Both the position numbers and the translations under genes were made by a program. This document shows, piece by piece, positions 1-7,641 of a DNA stretch of 39,487 nt. Position 1 is the first letter of the stretch. The number at the start of each line of letters is the position of its first letter. The notes beneath the pieces were generated by a model that made no database searches, was not told where the DNA came from, and saw only the letters and a list, made by a program, of their open reading frames with translations. The DNA lies in contig JACPOB010000106.1 in the NCBI GenBank assembly GCA_016185145.1, forward strand, positions 1 to 39,487. The letters are read 5' to 3'. Source of the stretch: Rhodospirillales bacterium (GTDB lineage: Bacteria; Pseudomonadota; Alphaproteobacteria; Reyranellales; Reyranellaceae).

Positions 1-1446
1 AAGGCGATCATGAGCTGCGTCTACGAAGGCCTGCAGCTGCCGTTCGATTCGGCGCTGCGTGTCGAGACCCGCTACTTCGTCTCGCTGCTGCGCAATCCCG
101 TGGCCAAGAGCATGATCCGCACCCTGTTCTTCGGCCTGCAGGAGGCGAACAAGCTCGCGCGGCGGCCCAAGGGCGTGCCGAAGCAGGAGTACAAGAAGAT
201 CGGCATTTTGGGCGCCGGCCTCATGGGCTCGGGCATCGCCACCGTTGCGGTGCAGGCCGGGCTCGACATCGTGCTGGTCGACCGCGACCAGGCGGCCGCC
301 GACAAGGGCAAGGCCCACATCGCGGGCGAGCTCGACAAGCTCGTCAAGCGCGGCCGGCTCGACCAGGCCAGGCGCGACGGCCTGCTGGCCAAGGTCACGG
401 CGACGCCGGACTTCGGCGCGCTGAAGGACGTCCAGATCGTGATCGAGGCGGTGTTCGAGAACCGCGAGGTCAAGGCCGAGGCCACCAAGAAGGCCGAGGC
501 GGCGATGCCCAAGGAGGCCGTGTTCGCCTCCAACACCTCGACCTTGCCGATCACCGGCCTGGCCGAGGCCTCGTCGAAGCCCGACCACTTCATCGGCCTG
601 CATTTCTTCTCGCCGGTCGAGAAGATGCCGCTGGTCGAGATCATCGTCGGCAAGAAGACCTCGCCCGAGACCCTGGCCCGCGCCATGGACCTCGTGCAGA
701 AGATCCGCAAGACGCCGATCGTCGTGAACGACAGCCGCGGCTTCTTCACCTCCCGCGTCTGCGGCGCCTTCATCAGCGAAGGCCATCGCATGCTCGAGGA
801 GGGCGTGCCCGCCGCCATGATCGAGAACTGCGCGCGCTTCGCCGGCATGCCGGTGGGCCCGCTGGCGCTCAACGACGAGGTCGCGATCGATCTCAGTTGG
901 AAGATCATGGACCAGGCACGGCGCGACGCGGCGGCGGCCGGCCAGAAGTTCGAAGGCGGCGGCACCGAGCACATCCTCGAATTGATGGTGAAGAAGCTAG
1001 AGCGCTTCGGCCGCAAGAACGGCAAGGGCTTCTACGAGTATCCGGCCGACGGCAAGAAGCGGCTGTGGCCCGAGCTCGCGACACACTTCCCGCCCGATCC
1101 CAAGCTGCTCTACGGCGAGGGCGAGGAGAAGCGCGCCAAGGAGGACGAGATCAAGAAGCGTCTCCTCTACGTGCAGGCGGTCGACACCGTGCGCTGCCTG
1201 GAAGCCAACGTGCTCACCAATCCGCAGGACGGCGACGTCGGCTCGATCATGGGCCTGGGCTTCGCGCCGCAGACCGGCGGCGCCGTCAGCCTGATCGACC
1301 AGGTCGGCGTCAAGACGTTCGTCGCCGAATACGACGACTTCGCCAAGAAGTACGGCCCGCAGTTCGAGGTGCCCAAGATGCTGCGCGACATGGCGGCCAA
1401 GGGGCAGAGCTTCTACGGCAACTATCATCCGGCGAAGGCGGCGTAG
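1..1446 (+). CDS. 3-hydroxyacyl-CoA dehydrogenase part of a FadJ/FadB-type multifunctional enzyme (5' end outside window)
   Basis: The frame is open from the first base, so this is the C-terminal 481 residues of a longer protein; the ATG at 10 is probably internal. The family oxidises 3-hydroxyacyl-CoA to 3-oxoacyl-CoA with NAD+ in fatty-acid beta-oxidation, and the missing N-terminus would be the enoyl-CoA hydratase domain. The first ~60 residues look like the linker after that domain. A Rossmann motif follows (KIGILGAGLMGSGIA, GxGxxG), then the dehydrogenase signature GLHFFSPVEKMPLVEI with its catalytic His, then the 3HCDH C-terminal domain. A DEVAIDLSW segment fits the substrate-side helix of the family. 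The gene ends 8 bases before a large inverted repeat. Family assignment is firm; chain-length preference is unknown. Confidence 0.93.
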   Translation, partial: KAIMSCVYEGLQLPFDSALRVETRYFVSLLRNPVAKSMIRTLFFGLQEANKLARRPKGVPKQEYKKIGILGAGLMGSGIATVAVQAGLDIVLVDRDQAAADKGKAHIAGELDKLVKRGRLDQARRDGLLAKVTATPDFGALKDVQIVIEAVFENREVKAEATKKAEAAMPKEAVFASNTSTLPITGLAEASSKPDHFIGLHFFSPVEKMPLVEIIVGKKTSPETLARAMDLVQKIRKTPIVVNDSRGFFTSRVCGAFISEGHRMLEEGVPAAMIENCARFAGMPVGPLALNDEVAIDLSWKIMDQARRDAAAAGQKFEGGGTEHILELMVKKLERFGRKNGKGFYEYPADGKKRLWPELATHFPPDPKLLYGEGEEKRAKEDEIKKRLLYVQAVDTVRCLEANVLTNPQDGDVGSIMGLGFAPQTGGAVSLIDQVGVKTFVAEYDDFAKKYGPQFEVPKMLRDMAAKGQSFYGNYHPAKAA

Positions 1447-1454
1447 CGCGTACG

Positions 1455-1528
1455 CTGTCATCCCGAGCGCAGCGAGGGACCTTTCACGTAACGGAAAGGT
1501 CCCTCGGCCTGCGGCCTCGGGATGACAG
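1455..1528. repeat. Two-tier palindromic intergenic repeat (family E)
   Basis: The outer arms CTGTCATCCCGAG (1455-1467) and CTCGGGATGACAG (1516-1528) are perfect complements. The inner arms GAGGGACCTTTC (1474-1485) and GAAAGGTCCCTC (1494-1505) are also perfect, with an 8-base loop. It lies just after the fadJ-like stop and may end that transcript, but it has no T-tract. It is probably a dispersed repeat; the outer CTGTCATCC also begins the hairpin at 12130. Confidence 0.85.
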
Positions 1529-1588
1529 GTGTTTTGTAGTCCACATTTGTGCGCCACAATCCCCTCCGACCAATCGGAGGGAATTGCC

Positions 1589-2377
1589 GTGAACGACAAG
1601 GAGATCGCCGCACTCGCTGACCGCATCGCCGCGGGCCGGCGCAGCCGCAAGGTGATGGATTTCCTTGCCGCCGACACGGCGAGCCTCAGCGAGGCCGATT
1701 CCTACAAGGTCCAGTTCGCCGTGCACGACCGGCTGACGGCCGACGGCAAGGACCAGATGGGCGGCTGGAAGGTGGCGATGACGCTGCCCTCGCAGTACGA
1801 GCCGATGAAGCTCTCCGGGCCCGTGTTCGCCGGCATTTACAAGAGCGGCGTGCGTCCCTCCGGCACGGTGTTCGAGAAGGGCTGGCCGCTCAGGGCCGGC
1901 ATCGAATGCGAGATGGTGGCGCGCATGTCCAAGGACGCGACCGCGGGCGGCTACACGGCCGACAGCATCAAGGCCAACGTCGCGAGCTTCCACTGCGGCG
2001 CCGAGGTCGTCGAGAACCGCTACGCCGACGTCACCAAGGTGAGCGGCCCCGGCCGCATCGCCGACGACGTGCTGCAAGCGGCCTGCATCGTCGGCACCGA
2101 GGTGAAGGACTGGCAGAAGGTCGACTTCGCCGGCCTGAAGGGCCGCTCGGAGTTCGAGGGCAAGGAGATCGGCGCCGGCCCCGGCACCAACGTCATGGGC
2201 AGCGCCCTGATCTCGCTCGCCTGGCTCGCCAACAAGCTTTTGGAGCACGGCAAGCACCTGAAGGCGGGCGACGTGATCCTCACGGGCTCGGTGCATCCGC
2301 CGGTGTTCCTGCCCGGGCCGGGCACGGCCAAGACGGAGTTCGTCGGGCTGGGCGGCACAGAGATTACCGTCAGGTAG
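1589..2377 (+). CDS. 2-keto-4-pentenoate hydratase-like protein (MhpD/FAH superfamily)
   Basis: The predicted protein of 262 residues matches the 2-keto-4-pentenoate hydratase / 2-oxo-hepta-3-ene-1,7-dioate hydratase fold in length and pattern. These enzymes add water to 2-hydroxy-dienoates in meta-cleavage of aromatic rings. Visible family features are GGWKVAMT near residue 55, the acidic pair in IECEMVARM, and a C-terminal LKAGDVILTGSVHPP. The frame stays open back to 1529, but the GTG at 1589 is preferred because GGAGGG at 1576-1581 sits 7 bases before it. The gene stands alone between a repeat and a convergent gene. Its link to the catabolic cluster 25 kb away is possible but unproven, and MhpD, HpcG and oxalocrotonate decarboxylase cannot be told apart here. 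Confidence 0.8.
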   Translation: MNDKEIAALADRIAAGRRSRKVMDFLAADTASLSEADSYKVQFAVHDRLTADGKDQMGGWKVAMTLPSQYEPMKLSGPVFAGIYKSGVRPSGTVFEKGWPLRAGIECEMVARMSKDATAGGYTADSIKANVASFHCGAEVVENRYADVTKVSGPGRIADDVLQAACIVGTEVKDWQKVDFAGLKGRSEFEGKEIGAGPGTNVMGSALISLAWLANKLLEHGKHLKAGDVILTGSVHPPVFLPGPGTAKTEFVGLGGTEITVR

Positions 2378-2396
2378 TTTTTGGACGGAGTTGGGC

Positions 2397-2726
2397 CTAG
2401 CGAGAAACTCTTGCCCGTCGCCAGACCAGACTCAGCGTCGTGATGGAAAGGGCGAGAAGGGCTGCAACGAGAAAGACCTCTGGCAACTCGCTTGGAGTCT
2501 CTTCTTCACTATGGGCTATGGGGCCGAATATCACCGCAAACGGGGCGACAACAGCAAAACCTAGGAGGCATTCGGTTGGCTCCTTTACCAATGTCCAAGC
2601 GGGCGTGAAACATCCCGGCCCCATCGCATAAAGACGCCAGATCGAAGGCGAGATCGGCAAGACCACCATGAACCAGATAGTAAGGCACCGTGTGAAGCGG
2701 GCGAGCCGCGAAACGACTTCTTTCAT
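2397..2726 (-). CDS. Hypothetical small inner-membrane protein
   Basis: The predicted product has 109 residues and I recognise no family. It carries about three hydrophobic stretches: CLTIWFMVVLPISPSIW near residue 12, CLLGFAVVAPFAVIFGP in the middle and VFLVAALLALSITTLSLVW near the C-terminus, followed by a basic RRARVSR tail. That suggests a small inner-membrane protein. The ATG at 2726 overlaps the stop of the upstream gene as ATGA (2723-2726), which implies translational coupling and favours this start over longer in-frame options. It is the last gene of a three-gene minus-strand run. Confidence 0.6.
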   Translation of the reverse strand: MKEVVSRLARFTRCLTIWFMVVLPISPSIWRLYAMGPGCFTPAWTLVKEPTECLLGFAVVAPFAVIFGPIAHSEEETPSELPEVFLVAALLALSITTLSLVWRRARVSR

Positions 2727-2959
2727 GGACAGTTCTGCCCGATCCTGACGAGTGGCCGCTGCGGATCGCCGAAGTTGTTGCGCCGGCAGGTCGGCCGCCC
2801 CATCTCGTCGCGTCCAGCGTAGGCAGGCGCGGCGATGACCGATGGTCCGACGCCCGGGCTGCTCCACGCGGCGTCGACCGCGGCGAGGTAGGTGCCGAGC
2901 CCCAGCGAGGCCACCACCAACGATGTCGCGGCCAGGAGCGAGCGGTGTGCGATCTTCAC
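2723..2959 (-). CDS. Hypothetical small exported protein
   Basis: The product is 78 residues and unrecognised. It begins with Lys-Ile-Ala-His-Arg and a hydrophobic stretch (LLAATSLVVASLGLGTYLAA), typical of a Sec signal peptide, with several Ala-x-Ala sites afterwards. The short remaining part holds two Cys (PTCRRNN and IGQNCP), which could form a disulfide in the periplasm. It overlaps the downstream membrane-protein gene by four bases and follows the lipoprotein gene by about 10 bases, so the three were probably transcribed together. No function can be assigned. Confidence 0.55.
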   Translation of the reverse strand: MKIAHRSLLAATSLVVASLGLGTYLAAVDAAWSSPGVGPSVIAAPAYAGRDEMGRPTCRRNNFGDPQRPLVRIGQNCP

Positions 2960-2969
2960 GGCGTGCCCC

Positions 2970-3251
2970 CTAGCGGCAGGTGGTGCTGGCGCCGATGACC
3001 CGGTGCTCTGAGTCGATCGCGAAGGTCTTGTGGCAGGAGGGCGAGTGCTTGCCCTGGCCCTTCTCCTTGTAGGTGACGACGTTGATGCCGCCGCCCGCCT
3101 TGGCCTTGCGGTCGGGCGCGCCCCAGGCCGAGAGCAGGTGGGCGTCGGTCGTGCCGACCCAGCCGTTCATCCGCTCCTGCGTCGTCGCGCAGGCGCCGAG
3201 GCCAAGCATCAGCAGGGCGGACAGGGCCTTGAGTGCGGTCGCTGATTTCAT
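2970..3251 (-). CDS. Small putative lipoprotein
   Basis: The product has 93 residues. The N-terminus MKSATALKALSALL is followed by the lipobox-like LGLGAC, so Cys-20 is probably lipidated and the protein anchored in the envelope. The mature part includes WGAPDRKAKAGGG and VVTYKE, reminiscent of the small BamE/SmpA-like or OmpA-assembly lipoproteins in which a W/WGxP motif follows a flexible region; I regard this only as resemblance. The start at 3251 is chosen because GGGGGAGACG immediately precedes it; a 32-residue longer frame lacks such a site. A palindromic operator-like site lies upstream at 3344-3367. Confidence 0.65.
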   Translation of the reverse strand: MKSATALKALSALLMLGLGACATTQERMNGWVGTTDAHLLSAWGAPDRKAKAGGGINVVTYKEKGQGKHSPSCHKTFAIDSEHRVIGASTTCR

Positions 3252-3343
3252 CGTCTCCCCCATGGGTAGGTCGTCTGTCTGGGAGACGGAGGCCGGTGCC
3301 CGGTCGTTACAGGCCTTGTTGACGGATGTGCCGGGACCGCCTA

Positions 3344-3367
3344 TCACTTAACCATAAGGTTAAGTGA
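3344..3367. promoter_or_regulatory. Perfect palindromic operator-like site between divergent genes
   Basis: TCACTTAACC (3344-3353) and GGTTAAGTGA (3358-3367) are exact complements around the spacer ATAA. The site lies in the divergent interval between the lipoprotein gene (start 3251) and the GyrI-like gene (start 3381), ending 13 bases before the latter's start codon. AACC-N4-GGTT palindromes of this size resemble ArsR-family operators. No ArsR gene is in the window, so the regulator would act in trans. Confidence 0.6.
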
Positions 3368-3380
3368 AGGGGTTCAAGCG

Positions 3381-3830
3381 ATGGCCTGCTCAATCGTGAC
3401 GGTCGACCGTCAGCTCACGGCGGTGGTCAAGGCGAAGGTGCCGTTTCCGGAGATTGCCAAGGCGCAGCGTTCGGCGCGCGCCGCGGTCGACGCCGCCTTG
3501 CCGACGCTCGAGGCCGGGCCGCTCGGCCGGCCCCTGACGCGCTTCCGGACGCCGGCGAAGGAGGCGCTCGACATGGAAATAGGCACCATCGTCGGCCGCA
3601 GCTTCGCTGGTCGCGGCGAGATCGTGCCGTCGGAGCTGCCGGCCGGCCGGGCCGCGCACTTCCAGCTCAAGGGCCCGTTCGACGGCATGCCGGGCGCCTG
3701 GCAGACGCTGTTCGCCTGGTGCCAGGCCGAGAAGCTCGAGCTCGCCGGTATCAACTGGGAAATCTACATGCCCTGGCAGGGCGTCGATCCGGCCAAGCTC
3801 GAGACCGATCTCTACGCGCTGCTGGCCTGA
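3381..3830 (+). CDS. GyrI-like / AraC effector-binding-domain protein
   Basis: The 149-residue protein looks like a stand-alone GyrI-like small-molecule-binding domain. It has the early V-K-A-K-V-PF-E segment, a central LTRF-x-TP segment, GRGEIVPSELPAGRAAHFQLKGPFDGMP, and a late NWEIYMPWQGVDPAKLETDLYALL ending typical of this fold. Such domains bind hydrophobic ligands or, in GyrI, inhibit DNA gyrase; a specific role is not visible. GAAGGGG (3366-3372) lies 8 bases before the ATG and overlaps the edge of the palindrome at 3344-3367, so a protein bound there would block both transcription and ribosome access. It converges with the small gene ending at 3832. Confidence 0.75.
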   Translation: MACSIVTVDRQLTAVVKAKVPFPEIAKAQRSARAAVDAALPTLEAGPLGRPLTRFRTPAKEALDMEIGTIVGRSFAGRGEIVPSELPAGRAAHFQLKGPFDGMPGAWQTLFAWCQAEKLELAGINWEIYMPWQGVDPAKLETDLYALLA

Positions 3831-3831
3831 C

Positions 3832-4020
3832 CTAGGGCCACTTCGGCGGTCGCGGCACGCGAGGCAGACGCGGCAACGACGGCAGCCTCGGCAGGCCGCC
3901 TGCCGCGTTGGGCGCGTGCCCGGAAAGACCCGCCACGAGTGTGACGCCCTTAGGCGCCTCATGCTGCCCCGGACCGACGAGGGCAAGGATTACGGTCGCG
4001 ATTGCGTAAAATGCCTGCAT
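3832..4020 (-). CDS. Small exported Pro/Arg-rich protein
   Basis: The product has 62 residues and no recognised family. It starts with a short hydrophobic stretch (FYAIATVILALVG), which could be a signal peptide or single anchor. It ends in a Pro/Arg/Leu repeat in which LPRLP-like units occur several times and which finishes in RPPKWP. The start at 4020 has GGGAGA shortly upstream; a longer frame to 4149 is less likely because it overlaps the upstream gene's leader. The stop is one base from the stop of the convergent GyrI-like gene. Low sequence complexity makes a false gene possible. Confidence 0.45.
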   Translation of the reverse strand: MQAFYAIATVILALVGPGQHEAPKGVTLVAGLSGHAPNAAGGLPRLPSLPRLPRVPRPPKWP

Positions 4021-4147
4021 TGCTGTCTCCCTTTCTCTTCCAGGAGACGAAGGCCGACGGCGCCGCGTTACGTCCAGAGTTGCAAATCGGTGGGTTGATT
4101 CAACGGATACAGAACATACCATGAACATCTTCCCAGTGGAGATGCTC

Positions 4148-4705
4148 ATGGGTTTTTCCCGTCCTACTGACCGACTGTTGTTCCTTGTCTATGCCGATCC
4201 GCCTGCCGCCGCCGCGGCCGTCGAAATCGGCTGCGGCCTGCGCGACGAGTACGATTTGAAAGGCCCGCCGATTCAGCCGCGGCACATCCATTCAACGCTT
4301 TGGCACGTCGGCGATGACTTCTCGCCGCCGCCGCCAGCCTTGATCGCGACGCTGAAGACGTGCGCCAATCGCGTGTCGATGCCGGCGTTCAGAGTGTCGT
4401 TCGATCGCGTCGAGAGTTTTAACGGCGGGGCGCTCGTGTTGCGAGGAGAGGAGGGCGTGATCGGCCTCGAACTGCTTTACGAGAACCTCTCGGCCGCTCT
4501 GTGCATGAAGGGCACGAGAAGCTTTGTGCCGCACGTGACGCTGCTGCGCGACAAGCGCCGTCTATTGTCCTCGATTCCGGTCGCGCCGATCGAATGGACC
4601 GTGACCGAATTCGCCCTGGTTCACAGCCTGCTCGGGAAGACGACGCATTGCGTCCTTGCCCGCTTCCCGTTGATCAGTCCGCCGCCTTCTGGTCGAGGAA
4701 GGTGA
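4148..4705 (+). CDS. 2'-5' RNA ligase / cyclic phosphodiesterase family protein
   Basis: This 185-residue protein carries the two H-x-T motifs of the 2H phosphoesterase superfamily: HST at residues 48-50 and HVT at 129-131. Each is followed by hydrophobic residues as in ThpR/LigT enzymes, which open 2',3'-cyclic phosphates or join RNA 2'-5'. Length and motif spacing fit the family. The start at 4148 is preferred because GGAG (4138-4141) precedes it by 6 bases; ATG codons at 4121 and 4142 are in frame alternatives. Its 3' end overlaps the convergent thioesterase gene by 32 bases. The true substrate is unknown. Confidence 0.82.
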   Translation: MGFSRPTDRLLFLVYADPPAAAAAVEIGCGLRDEYDLKGPPIQPRHIHSTLWHVGDDFSPPPPALIATLKTCANRVSMPAFRVSFDRVESFNGGALVLRGEEGVIGLELLYENLSAALCMKGTRSFVPHVTLLRDKRRLLSSIPVAPIEWTVTEFALVHSLLGKTTHCVLARFPLISPPPSGRGR

Positions 4706-5150
4706 GCGTGCCGTCGCTGCGCTCGCCCTTGAGATAACGGAAGGTGCCCGTGCCGGTGGCCAAAAGGTCGCCGTTCTGGTCGTAGATCTCGGTCTCGGCG
4801 GCGAAGGTGCTCTGACTGCTCGACGGCCGCCAGGCGCCGAAGATCGTGAGGCGGTCGCCGTCACGCGCCGCCTTGATGAATTGCGTGGTGAAGGCGAGCG
4901 TGACGCTGAGCCGCCGCGCCGTTGCCGTCTCGTTGAAGGTGCAGGCAAAGCCGCTCGCCGAATCGAGCAGGGTCATCAGCACGCCGCCGTGCAGCAGGCC
5001 GTTGGCGTTGCAGAGCTCGGGGCGGACTTTCAGCGTCATCTCGACGAAGCCCGGCCGCCAGGCCACGACCTCGTGGCCGATAAGTCCGTTGAAACCGCGA
5101 AACTCGTGAGCGGCGACCGGCCGCGCATCGGCCGGTCGTTGGATAGGCAT
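4674..5150 (-). CDS. PaaI-family hotdog thioesterase
   Basis: The 158-residue protein has the hotdog pattern of PaaI/acyl-CoA thioesterases. CNANGLLHGGVLMTLLDSASG is the active-site helix region with the G-x-x-HGG motif and the acidic residue downstream, and LAFTTQFIKAARDGDRL is the usual second half. Such enzymes release CoA from acyl- or phenylacetyl-type thioesters and often clear stalled intermediates. It lies downstream of the iclR gene on the same strand, but the large hairpin at 5183-5228 between them probably separates the transcripts. The substrate is not deducible. Confidence 0.85.
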   Translation of the reverse strand: MPIQRPADARPVAAHEFRGFNGLIGHEVVAWRPGFVEMTLKVRPELCNANGLLHGGVLMTLLDSASGFACTFNETATARRLSVTLAFTTQFIKAARDGDRLTIFGAWRPSSSQSTFAAETEIYDQNGDLLATGTGTFRYLKGERSDGTLTFLDQKAAD

Positions 5151-5182
5151 ACGCTTGGACTCCAGAAAGAGGACGCGCGCGC

Positions 5183-5228
5183 ATTTCCGGTCCGATCGAA
5201 CCGCAAGCGGTTCGATCGGACCGGAAAT
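5183..5228. terminator. 22-bp perfect hairpin after the iclR gene
   Basis: The arms 5183-5204 and 5207-5228 are perfect complements, beginning ATTTCCGGTCCG and ending CGGACCGGAAAT, around a two-base centre. The hairpin starts four bases after the iclR stop on the minus strand, so it could terminate or protect that transcript. It has no T-tract and may instead be a dispersed repeat; TTCCGG(A/T)CCG also occurs in the family B repeats. Confidence 0.6.
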
Positions 5229-5232
5229 CGCT

Positions 5233-6168
5233 TTAGCGGCGCGCCATCGCCGACATCGGCGGGCGATGCCCGTTGCCGTTGGTCGTCGCAGGACGCATCG
5301 CCGCCGGCGTCGTCGCGGCCGAGGGCTGGGCGGCCATCCCGGTGCGGATGTCGCGCGCGATCTTCACCAGGCGCGGGCCCCAATCGGCTTCGAGCCGATC
5401 GCGGCTGATCTGGTAGATCGGCGCCGAGGCGTTGATGGCGTAGGCCGCCGTGCCGTCCGAATTGCGCAGCGGTGCGCCGACGCCGCAGAGCTCGGGCAGC
5501 CACTCGCCCCAGGTCACGCAGAAGCCGCGGTCGGCCAGCTCCTTGAACGAGCGGTCGAGGCCGGTCTTCACCTTGGTCCAGTCGTCGCGCCAGCGGCGGC
5601 GGATGGCGTCGATCTGCTTGTTGCGATCGACGTCGGGCAGCGAGAAGAGATAGGCGCGGCCCATCGCGGTGCTGGCCATCGGCACGCGCGTGCCGACATC
5701 GTGGGTGATCGCCACGACCGACGGGCCGCGGCAGGCTTCGAGGTAGATCATCGAATGACGGTCGCGGCCGCCCAGCGCGGTCGAGGCGTTGAGCGAATGC
5801 GCGAGCTGCTCGAGCGGCTGACGCGAGGCGCGGCGCACATCCATGCTGGAGATCGCGGCATAGCCCAGCGCCAGCACCGAGGCGCCGAGCTCGTACTTGC
5901 GGAAGCGGCGGATGTAGTTGAGGTAGCCGAGCTCGGTCAGCGTGTGGGTGAGGCGGGCCACGGTCGGCTTCGGCAATCCGGTGCGGTGGGCGATCTCCTG
6001 GTTGCCCAGCATGCCTTCGCCGGCATGGAAGGCGCGCAGGATGTCGAGGCCGCGGGCGAGGGCGGTGACGAACTGGCGATCCTTGCCGCTGCCGCCCTCG
6101 GCGAGACCGTTCTCCACCGAGCTTTCGAATGCTGCCGTTCGCGTGACGAGATGGCTGACGTTGCCCAT
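5233..6168 (-). CDS. IclR-family transcriptional regulator
   Basis: The 311-residue protein has an N-terminal winged helix (ALARGLDILRAF, then NQEIAHRTGLPKPTVARLTHTL as the recognition region) and the C-terminal IclR effector domain, with THDVGTRVPMASTAMGRAYL and GAPLRNSDGTAAYAINASAP. IclR proteins bind small aromatic or keto-acid ligands and often control catabolic genes. About 35 residues precede the HTH, and a low-complexity tail of ~40 residues rich in Ala, Pro and Thr ends the protein. The ATG at 6168 follows AGGAGC and is preferred to a longer frame reaching 6276. The target is not clear; it is not next to an obvious catabolic operon. Confidence 0.93.
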   Translation of the reverse strand: MGNVSHLVTRTAAFESSVENGLAEGGSGKDRQFVTALARGLDILRAFHAGEGMLGNQEIAHRTGLPKPTVARLTHTLTELGYLNYIRRFRKYELGASVLALGYAAISSMDVRRASRQPLEQLAHSLNASTALGGRDRHSMIYLEACRGPSVVAITHDVGTRVPMASTAMGRAYLFSLPDVDRNKQIDAIRRRWRDDWTKVKTGLDRSFKELADRGFCVTWGEWLPELCGVGAPLRNSDGTAAYAINASAPIYQISRDRLEADWGPRLVKIARDIRTGMAAQPSAATTPAAMRPATTNGNGHRPPMSAMARR

Positions 6169-6308
6169 TGGCGTTTTGCTCCTATGTGAATGGCCGTTTA
6201 TTTCGTTGCGGGGCGGAACGTGCCATTGCTGTGTAACTGTCGCAATGCGCGAGCGCGGATTTTGTCCTGCGAACATGCAAAGCTACCATGTCACAGATGC
6301 GTGAATCG

Positions 6309-6318
6309 CTATCGATAG
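6309..6318. promoter_or_regulatory. Short palindrome in the iclR-xseB divergent region
   Basis: The 259-base interval 6169-6427 must hold the divergent promoters of iclR and xseB. The only symmetric element I see is CTATCGATAG at 6309-6318. A 10-bp palindrome is weak evidence, and no convincing -35/-10 pair was found. Confidence 0.2.
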
Positions 6319-6427
6319 TTGAGAAAGCCCGAAAGACCGCGCGGAATGGGCATTTTTTACAGCCCAGTGCTGGATGACTGGGCGGCCGTCGGCGGCTACC
6401 ATCAGGTTCACCCCCTGCGAGGCAAAA

Positions 6428-6682
6428 TTGGCAAAAGAACCCATACTTCCCAAGGATATCGCCGGCCTGTCGTTCGAGGACGCGCTGAAGGAGCTGGAAG
6501 GCATCGTCCAGCAGCTCGAGCGCGGCCAGGTCAAGCTCGACGAGGCGATCTCGGCCTATGAGCGCGGCGCTCTCCTCAAGAAGCACTGCGAGCAGAAGCT
6601 CGCCGAGGCCAAAATGAAGGTCGAGAAGATCGTCTTCTCGGCCGATGGCTCGGTCGGCAGCCAACCCGCTGATCTCAGCTAG
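6428..6682 (+). CDS. xseB: Exodeoxyribonuclease VII small subunit
   Basis: The 84-residue protein matches XseB: DIAGLSFEDALKELEGIVQQLERGQVKLDEA followed by YERG and a helical C-terminus containing CEQKLAEAKMKVEKI. XseB wraps the XseA catalytic subunit in exonuclease VII, which degrades single-stranded DNA. I choose the TTG at 6428, giving an N-terminus of the usual Met-Ala-Lys-Glu-Pro form with GCGAGG 6 bases upstream. The frame also stays open upstream to an ATG at 6374 without an evident ribosome site. It starts the xseB-ispA-dxs operon; xseA is not in the window. Confidence 0.93.
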   Translation: MAKEPILPKDIAGLSFEDALKELEGIVQQLERGQVKLDEAISAYERGALLKKHCEQKLAEAKMKVEKIVFSADGSVGSQPADLS

Positions 6683-6693
6683 CGCGGTCTCCC

Positions 6694-7614
6694 ATGCCAC
6701 TATCGTCGCATCGCGACTTCGAGGCCGCGCTGTCGTTTGCCGCCTCGTCGACTGAGCACACCATGGATCGCCTGTTGCCCCGCTCATTTGGAGATGGCGG
6801 CGATACCGACGAATCGCGCGTCTTCGACGCCATGCGCTATTCGAGCCTGGGCGGCGGCAAGCGCTTGCGCGCCTTTTTTGTGCTGGCGGGCGCAACGTTG
6901 TTCAAGGTGGCTGCGTTGCCAGCACTTCGGACAGCCAGCGCCATCGAGTTCCTCCACGCCTATTCGCTGATCCACGACGACTTACCGGCCATGGATGACG
7001 ACGATCTGCGACGCGGCAAGCCGTCCTGTCACAAGCAGTTTGACGAGGCGACCGCCATCCTGGCCGGTGACGCCCTGCAGGCCCTGGCCTTCGAGGTGCT
7101 GGCGCACGAGGACACGCATGGCGACGCGTCGGTGCGGGTCCATCTCGTCAGCGAGCTGGCCAAGGCGGCCGGCGCGCACGGCATGGTGGGCGGCCAGATG
7201 CTCGACCTCCTGGCCGAAACCCGGCCGGATCTGTCGATCGGCGCCATCACGCGGCTGCAACGGCTGAAGACGGGGGCTCTGATCTCCTTCTCCTGCACGT
7301 CGGGGGCGATCCTGGGAAAGGCGAGCGACGCTCCGCGCAACGCGCTCTCGGCCTATGCCCATGACCTCGGACTCGCTTTCCAGATCGTCGACGACCTTCT
7401 GGACATCGAGGGCAGTGCGGAGGAGATCGGCAAGACACCGGGCAAGGATGCGGCGTCCGGCAAGGCGACTTTCGTCTCCATCCTGGGCCGCGAGCGGGCG
7501 CGGGCGCAGGCCGAGCTGCTGGCACGACAGGCCGCCGCGCATCTCGAACCGTTCGGCGAGGCGGCGGATCTGCTGAGGCAGGCGGCGAAATTCGTCGTCG
7601 CCCGGCGGGCATGA
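6694..7614 (+). CDS. ispA: Short-chain polyprenyl (farnesyl) diphosphate synthase
   Basis: The 306-residue protein has both aspartate-rich motifs of trans-prenyltransferases: DDLPAMDDDDLRRG (first, with the two-residue insertion typical of bacterial FPP synthases) and DDLLD (second). GGGKRLRAF precedes them as usual. It condenses isopentenyl and allylic diphosphates to geranyl/farnesyl diphosphate for quinones, undecaprenol and hopanoids. It follows xseB by 11 bases and precedes dxs by 27, so the first MEP enzyme and a downstream prenyl elongase are co-transcribed. Chain length (C15 or C20) is inferred from family and context. Confidence 0.95.
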   Translation: MPLSSHRDFEAALSFAASSTEHTMDRLLPRSFGDGGDTDESRVFDAMRYSSLGGGKRLRAFFVLAGATLFKVAALPALRTASAIEFLHAYSLIHDDLPAMDDDDLRRGKPSCHKQFDEATAILAGDALQALAFEVLAHEDTHGDASVRVHLVSELAKAAGAHGMVGGQMLDLLAETRPDLSIGAITRLQRLKTGALISFSCTSGAILGKASDAPRNALSAYAHDLGLAFQIVDDLLDIEGSAEEIGKTPGKDAASGKATFVSILGRERARAQAELLARQAAAHLEPFGEAADLLRQAAKFVVARRA

Positions 7615-7641
7615 ACGGCTGCGCAGGAGTATGATCAGGTC

